Below are positions 16,204 through 21,385 of a stretch of DNA of 21,385 bases, piece after piece (within the stretch, counting starts at the first letter, position 1; each line of letters starts with the position of its first letter). The stretch is from positions 206,189 through 227,573 of the forward strand of contig KQ482018.1 of the NCBI GenBank assembly GCA_001430745.1, written 5' to 3'. Both the position numbers and the translations under genes were made by a program. The DNA comes from Auxenochlorella pyrenoidosa. Taxonomy: Eukaryota > Chlorophyta > Trebouxiophyceae > Chlorellales > Chlorellaceae. The notes beneath the pieces are model-generated. The model had not been told where the DNA came from. It saw only the letters and a list, made by a program, of their open reading frames with translations, and did not search any database.

Positions 16204-19200
16204 CTAGTCGATGGCCCGCTCCACTTGCCGGAGCATGCGATCTACAGCCAGCAGCAGGTCATCCAAGGGGCCGCAGTCGCCGCCTGGCGCCGCAGCCACA
16301 GCTTCTGCCGCCGCCGCCACGCTGTCCACGCTGCCGGCCAGGTGACGTGCTGCCCAGGCCAGCGCATCGCCCTCTTGCAGGGGGTGGCTTGCAGCTGCAG
16401 CTGCCTCGAGGCCGCTGCTGCCATCGTAGGCCCTGCTGCTGCCGGGGGCACTGTGCATGTCAGCCAATGCGCTGCTGCCAGGTCCACCGTAGTGCAGCAG
16501 CCCATCCAGGCTGAGCGGCAGCAGGCTGGAGGCGTCATAGAGGGGGTTGCCGCGAGGCCGACGGCCCTTTGTATGCGCTTGCTGCTGGCACCGCCACGCG
16601 CCGGCAGCGCCGCCGCGAGAGCTGCCGCTGTTGGGCCGCGGGGCAAAGGGGGTGGTGCGTGCGCTTCCCTGCCTGCTTCCCAGCTTGCTGCTGCCAGCGG
16701 CAGGCCGTCCTGCAGCGTGGGGCTGCTCCCGATTTGCGGCCAGCGGCCTGCGCTGCCCGCCCACGTGCCCAGCAGTCGCGGCCCGCTGCGCCTGGCCGGC
16801 TGCTGCAGCTGCAGCCCCTGCACCCCGACTGGTGGTCCGCGTTGGGGGGAAGGAAGAGGGGCGCAGCGCATAGGTCGCAGTCTCTGCTGCCTCCCAAGCA
16901 TGGCTGCCAAAGACAGCACCGCCTGCTAAGCTGCCATCCCCACCACCCAGGCGGCTGCTGGCCCGGCTGGGCGGCTGTGGCTGCGCCTGCTGTGCTGCGC
17001 CCGAGGCGCGTGGCGTGCCCGCTCGCGAGCCAGCGGGGGTGCTGGCTGCGCTGCCGCCTGCGGAGGGCGCAGCACGCAGGGTTTTGGCAGACAGGTTGCA
17101 GTCGGGCGGCATCCACTCAGCACACGCAGCACACCAGGGCACAGCTCGCACAGCAGCTGGCTCGCCGGAGCTCCGCGCGCTGCTGTGCGCACGGGCGTGC
17201 CTGTCGGCCCACCTGGCGTGCCTGGCCGGCTCCCCCCCTCGTCGCTCTCCCATCGAGTGTTCGTCCGGGGCCGCACAGCCTTCCAGTCCGGCAGCCTCTG
17301 CATGGGCACCAGCTGGCTGCGCCTCCGAAGGAAGGGCTTGGGCGGGCGCTGCTGCTGCGCCCCGTCGCCCTGGTCTGCCTGGCTCGGGCGCTCATGGTCC
17401 GGGGGTGCACGCCCCGCCCGATCGTCCTCCCCGCGCTGCACCTGCTGCTGTTCCCGTCCCGCCCGCTCCTCCTCCCCCCGCTGCTGCCGCTGCTCGTCCC
17501 GGCCAGCATGGCCATCCTCCCCCCGCTGCGCCTGCTGCTGGTTCCGTCCCGCCCGCTCCTGCTGCCCAGGCTGCCGCCCCTGCGTATGCTCTTGCTGCAT
17601 GCCGTGCTGCACCCCCAGCTGTCGGCCGGCGCTGCCGTCAGGCCAGCCTGCTGAGACGTTGCCTGCTGCAGGCACCATAATGGCGTGGGAGCCGCCCGCC
17701 GCAGCCGGCAGTGAGGCGTGCATGGCGTCGCTGGCGGGTGCGTCATCCATGCCATGGCCATCCTCCATCGGCTCGTCGGCCTGCCGCTGCCACAAGCGCC
17801 GCTGTTTGAGGCGCAGCAGCGCCGCCGCCCTGCTGCCTGCAGTCGTTGGCCGGCTCTCTGCAGCGGGCTCTGCAGGCGTTACCTGATGGGCTGCCGCCGC
17901 TACTTGGGGGCTGGTAGTGCCCAGGGCAGGGCCGGGGAGTGGGCCATCAGAACAGCTGTTTGCCCCATCCATGTGCTGCTGCCAGCTCCCCTGCTGCTCC
18001 CTCTGCTGCTGCTGCTCCTCCTGTTGCAAGCCAAGAGTTGCGGTGGCTGCCTGTTGACTGCCCAGGTGCTCCTGCGCCTCGGCATCGCTGCTGCCGGGCC
18101 TGCTGCTGTCGAAGAGCAGCCGCTGCGGCTGCAAACCAGCAGGCGCTGCCGCGCTGCCCCGGCACCCCTGCTGCAGGCCGCTGTGCTCGCTGGGAGGCGG
18201 CGTGACGTCGCGGGCAGGCGGAGCGCCACGTGCGTCTGCACCGCTTGCTGCGCAAGCTGCTGCTGGGTCCGACAGAAGTGCGAGGGCCATCTGCAGGTGT
18301 GGCAGCGGGCTGTGGGTGCACGGTAGACTACGTCGCCGGGCTGCGCTTGCCTGCCCTGTAGCTGCCACCGCTGCTGTTGCTCTTGCTGCCAGCGCTGCAT
18401 GCACCTCCGGCTCTGCTGGCTCAAGTGCTGAGCTGACAGCGTCGTCTGCAACAGAGGACAGGACACGTTAGTGAGTTGGCAGCATGCACGGGGGAGAAAG
18501 GCTGCCACCCACGCAGAGCGTAGGCCTTGCAGGCCGCGCACAGCAGGCGGGAGCAATCGATGGAAAGTGACGCAGGTGGAAGCACACACAGGTGGACGCA
18601 GTCGATGCAACGTGACGCAGGTGTCAGCACACAGCCGGCGGAAGCAGTCGACGCAAAGTGACGCAGCGGCGCACCCCTGGCAGGGCTGGCCAGCAGGACT
18701 GCATCGCGCTCCTCGGATGCATACGACAGCGGGCTGCCGCCGTCGCTGGACGCCGCCAGGCAGCCAGCCTCCACAGCAGGGTGTTGCAACGGAGTCAGCT
18801 GCTCCTGCCTGTCCCGTGCAGTCGCGCCCGCTTCAAGGCGACGGCACCGGGAAACCTCTGACAGCTTTTGTTGGTGTTGGTGTGCTGCCGGCAGCCGCAC
18901 CTGCTGTGACTGTGTCTGCTGCTGCTGCTGCTGCTCTTGCTGCTGCTGCTCTTGCTGCTGTGCCCGGTGCTGCCGCTGCTGCTCCTGCTGCTGTGGCCGG
19001 TGCTGCCGCTGCTGTTCTTGCTGCTGTGCCCCGTGCTGCTGCTGGTGTGTCCGCTGCTGCTGTCCACATCCAGCAGGCGGTGACAGAGGCGGCTGGCGAG
19101 CCAGGGGTGCTGCACTGTCAGGCGCTGCCCTTGGCCTGACTGGCTGCTCCCCGCGCGGTCCCGGATGCTGCAGGCCCACCCGCAACGGGCAGAAGCGCTC

Positions 19201-19834
19201 GTTAAACATCTGTGCAGCAAACTGCTGATAGCTGTCCAGCGGCTCTTGGGTGGGTTTCATGAGGGTCGGCGTGCCGCCGCCACTGCCGCCGACTGGTGCC
19301 CTTGTGACCGCGGAGGGAGCAGCATGGGGCACTGCGGCAGCGCTGCTCGCCATGTGGCGATGCTGGTGGGGGCTTCCCCCTGCTGCTGGCTGCTGAGGTG
19401 GGTGCTGGGGTGGTGCGCGCTGTGGTGAGGGAGCCGCTGCTGGAAACATGAGGCGCAGGGGAGAGCCACTGGCGCTGCTGCGCAGGCTGGTGCCGTAGGC
19501 GCTGCCACGCAGCGCAGGCGACCCTGGGTCCGTAGCACGCCGGCGGCTGGCAGCGCTGGCCGGCGTGTGCGCAACCAGCTGCAGGCATACAACCCAGGGG
19601 GGTGTATGGGTGGGATGGCAGGTGCATGTGATGGCCACACGGCTGGCGACGTTTGCAGTCAGGCACGGTGCCCACCTGTGCCTGCACGTCGTCATAGATG
19701 GACTGGAGGTGCTGCAGGGTGTCATGCAGGTCCCTCTGGCTCTGCCGAGCCTGCGGCAGGGAGGGATTCAGGGCAGAGTGCACCAGGCGGTGCAACTGCA
19801 GCGGCGGGCGGCGGCAGTGCAAGCGACCTGACAT
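16204..19834 (-). CDS. Large low-complexity, Gln/Ala/Ser-rich protein of unknown function
   Basis: Proposed exons: 19834-19676, 19578-18675, 18445-18351, 18290-17135, 17057-16204, giving 1055 residues, or 1075 if 18291-18350 is retained. Phases agree at every junction. The N-terminus (MSGRLHCRRPPLQL) leads into a probable coiled-coil helix, RDLHDTLQHLQSIYDDVQAQ. Next come a Ser/Pro-rich segment, an ordered-looking motif (LDSYQQFAAQMFNERFCPLR), a polyGln region (18905-19065), LRLKQRRLWQRQADEP, a 15-residue tandem repeat with RAGR/QRGED cores, a basic motif (RRRSQLVPMQRLPDWKAVRP), SRPGTPGGPTGTP-type phosphosite-like stretches, and an amphipathic C-terminal helix, PLDDLLLAVDRMLRQVERAI. I recognise no catalytic domain. 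Coiled coil plus disorder could suit a scaffold or cytoskeletal protein, but that is a guess. The start is the first in-frame ATG before the helix; an additional upstream exon is possible. Confidence 0.65.
17409..17558. repeat. 45-bp coding minisatellite (15-residue protein repeat)
   Basis: Three units of 45 bp (17409-17453, 17454-17498, 17499-17543) plus a partial unit lie in frame in the disordered-protein gene. The protein units have an RAGR or HAGR core followed by Gln-rich then QRGED/QRGEE residues. Confidence 0.85.
18545..18670. repeat. 45-46-bp intronic minisatellite, three copies
   Basis: TCGATGGAAAGTGACGCAGG (18557), TCGATGCAACGTGACGCAGG (about 18602) and TCGACGCAAAGTGACGCAGC (about 18648) mark three units in the intron 18446-18674 of the disordered-protein gene. 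The last unit reaches within a few bases of the 5' splice site. Confidence 0.88.
18905..19065. repeat. CAG/CTG-rich segment encoding polyglutamine
   Basis: GCTGCTGCTGCT runs with CTCTTGCTGCTG interruptions encode Gln tracts broken by Glu and Arg (QQQEQQRQHR-type units) in exon 2 of the disordered-protein gene. Confidence 0.85.
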
Positions 19835-20148
19835 TGCGGCGGCCCTTAGCCCGGCAGATGATGGAAATCGACATAACAAAGCCGCAGATCGCAGCAGCTG
19901 GCCAGCCAGCAGGCTGGAAGCAAGGTCAAGTCTTGTGGCTCACCCCGAGGGCTGCGGGGGATTGTGTCTGCATTGCGCATGCGCCCAAGGCTTCTTTTCC
20001 AGTGCAGAACGGAACAGGGCGAGGGCCCTGCTCTTCGCTGTCGTTGCCTGTCGCTCCACTTGTCACTGCAGCTATGAGAGCAAACTAGACGGATATCACC
20101 TCTAAAAGCTCAGCTCAACGGGAGACTCAACGCGGGAGACAAAATGCT

Positions 20149-20209
20149 GCCGCCACATCCCAGGCAGCCGGCTGCAGCCTCTGCCGCGGCCGCCACATCC
20201 CAGGCAGCC
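20149..20209. repeat. Short tandem duplication in intergenic DNA
   Basis: CCGCCACATCCCAGGCAGCC occurs at about 20149 and again near 20189, with CTCTGCCGCG also repeated, giving two copies of a roughly 40-bp unit upstream of the disordered-protein gene. Confidence 0.8.
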
Positions 20210-20762
20210 TCTGCCGCGCGCGGCACGCACGCATCTGCCTCGGTGCAGCTGCATGCAGGTGCGCCTTAGCTGAAGCCATCATCTCCCGACGACAGCTACA
20301 GCAGTCGGTTTAAAGCTGGTCTGGCGTATGGAGGACAGGCTGACGAGCCAAGAGCAGAGTCTCAGATGCAGGCGCCAACATCTGTCGCGCTCACGCACCT
20401 GCGAGCGTGTGCACACATGTGCTTGCAGGCCTGGAGAGCAGCTGTCGGTGTTACACACCGAGACATACTTTCGGAGTCAATCGGCTGTGCAAGAAAAGAG
20501 CGAACGAAAGGAGGGGCTGACATGCGTAGGGCGCTGGTCATACCGGCAGCAACGCTGGGCAGTGCCCAGCTGCGGACGCCGGCAAAGGGAAAGAGAGCCA
20601 TGCAGGGAGGGAGCAGTGAAGTCAGGTAGAGCAGTGCGGGCTGGGACGGCCATTCAGGGGGGCCATGGGCACACAAGTGGAGTGCACCGAGGCGCTGTCG
20701 GTGTGCATGCCACAGAAGCGGCGGGGCACATGGAATGGGGCAGTCTGGAAAACAAAGGGACC

Positions 20763-20780
20763 GGGGGGGGGGGGGGGGGG
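20763..20780. repeat. 18-base G homopolymer
   Basis: An uninterrupted run of G in intergenic DNA; its length may be uncertain because of sequencing slippage. Confidence 0.9.
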
Positions 20781-20911
20781 CGGCAAATGGGCGGCCCTGG
20801 CATTCTAGTAAAGGTCTGGGTTCAGTGTCAGGGTTTCTCTCGTGCGCCGCCGCTGGAAAGCAGTGCCGTGTTGACATCAGCCTGCTGCGCGGGGGCGGCC
20901 GCGATGCTGCC

Positions 20912-21385
20912 TCATTCATTCACAGACGGCAGGTGTGTGTTGCCCTGCTTGGACGACGGGCTGCGAGGCGGCGGCGCGGGCTGCACGTAGCGGGTGGCCT
21001 TTGGGGGGGTGGCCGGCACAAACCGCCCCGCCTTGCCCGGGCTGCGCGGCGCGCCCGACAGGCTGCGGTGCAGGCTGCCGCTGCCGCCCGCGGCTGCGCC
21101 AGCATCAGAGACTGAGCGGCGAAGGCCGCTGGGGCTGCCGGGTGGGGCAGCCGCGTCCAGATGGGCGCCCCAGCCGCTGCCGCTGCCGCCACTACGGGCC
21201 AGGCTGCGGGCAGGAGATGCCGGCAGCGAGCCGCCGCCAGGGTATGTGCTGCTGGGGCCGGCAGGCTGGACAAATTTGGCGCTGCCGGTGCCGGCCGCGT
21301 AGCTGTACAGCTGGCGTGCGCTGCCGCCGCTGCCGCGCTCCAGGCGGGGCGCGACCGCGCCACTGCCGCTGTCGGCGCGCCGGGC
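20912..21385 (-). CDS. C-terminal part of an unknown Ser/Gly/Pro-rich protein, cut by right edge
   Basis: The minus strand is open from the right edge for 157 codons to TGA at 20912-20914; the frame has no ATG in the window. The product is rich in Gly, Ser, Pro and Ala and contains SGS and SP repeats (GGSGSG, PASPARSLARSGGSG, PGSPSGLRRSVSDAG, GAPRSPGKAGRFVPATPPKA, RYVQPAPPPRSPSS), ending KQGNTHLPSVNE. Arg-x-x-Ser-Val-Ser and Ser-Pro motifs look like phosphorylation sites in a disordered tail. Codon use (GGC, AGC, CTG, GCC) matches the other coding exons. I see no domain. It could be an upstream exon group of the neighbouring disordered-protein gene if a splice donor precedes the stop, but no convincing donor was found. 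Confidence 0.5.
   Translation of the reverse strand, partial: ARRADSGSGAVAPRLERGSGGSARQLYSYAAGTGSAKFVQPAGPSSTYPGGGSLPASPARSLARSGGSGSGWGAHLDAAAPPGSPSGLRRSVSDAGAAAGGSGSLHRSLSGAPRSPGKAGRFVPATPPKATRYVQPAPPPRSPSSKQGNTHLPSVNE

Larger units (their letters stand above)
19835..20911. other. Intergenic region upstream of the disordered-protein gene
   Basis: About 1.08 kb between the stop of the right-edge gene and the start of the disordered-protein gene, both minus strand. It should hold the promoter and 5' UTR of the latter and the 3' UTR of the former. A minus-strand TGTAA lies at 20451-20455, about 460 bp past the upstream stop, and would imply a long 3' UTR. The region also holds a short tandem duplication (20149-20209) and an 18-base G run (20763-20780). 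Open frames across 20328-20990 and 20362-20919 have no recognisable product. Confidence 0.4.

Noticed and set aside
16225..18326. Long plus-strand open frames opposite the disordered-protein gene
   Set aside because: Antisense shadows of the GCN-rich coding exons. The minus frame was preferred because its exons join in phase and encode heptad-like and SP/TP motifs.
17900..18610. Alternative Gln-rich frame (SQQSRRCMQRWQQEQQQ) through exon 3 of the disordered-protein gene
   Set aside because: It does not connect in phase to the flanking exons, whereas the Ala/Glu frame (DDAVSSALEPAEPEV) does on both sides. Not fully excluded.
20328..20990. 220-codon plus-strand frame
   Set aside because: No family features; it crosses the 18-base G run and the opposite-strand coding tail, so it is probably chance in GC-rich DNA.

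Overview
The window is nuclear DNA of a GC-rich green alga, most likely a Chlorella-like trebouxiophyte. Evidence: dense intron-rich genes with short exons, an SnRK2-type kinase and an OEP21-type plastid outer-envelope protein (both Viridiplantae families), one TGTAA-type polyadenylation signal, and abundant G/T or C/A low-complexity DNA in introns. I saw no prokaryotic operon, rRNA, tRNA, CRISPR or transposase. Gene models were assembled by hand from splice sites, reading phase and remembered family conservation; no alignment was run.

Layout. (1) 229-2664, minus: 5' two-thirds of the kinase domain of an SnRK2-like Ser/Thr kinase, cut by the left edge. (2) 2949-5499, minus: a WDR55-like WD40 protein ending in an MDM2-type C2H2C4 RING finger. 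(3) 5931-12705, minus: a complete 15-exon RUVBL1 (pontin) AAA+ ATPase of 455 residues. (4) 13502-15734, plus: a six-exon OEP21-like outer-envelope channel, divergent from RUVBL1. (5) 16204-19834, minus: a ~1055-1075 residue Gln/Ala/Ser-rich disordered protein of unknown function, convergent with OEP21. (6) 20912-21385, minus: the Ser/Gly/Pro-rich C-terminus of another unknown protein, cut by the right edge. The neighbours share no pathway; this is ordinary chromosomal gene order.

The most unusual content lies in the introns. About 8 of 34 deduced donors read GC rather than GT, and four of these have no in-frame GT alternative. At least four RUVBL1 introns contain tandem copies of the adjoining exon edge together with its splice site: acceptor copies at 7474-7887, donor copies at 11426-11790 and 6610-6843, and a 29-bp donor duplication near 10981-11030. 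This suggests introns that grow by duplicating their own splice junctions and so carry arrays of decoy splice sites. The WDR55-RING fusion is the most interesting protein-level feature.
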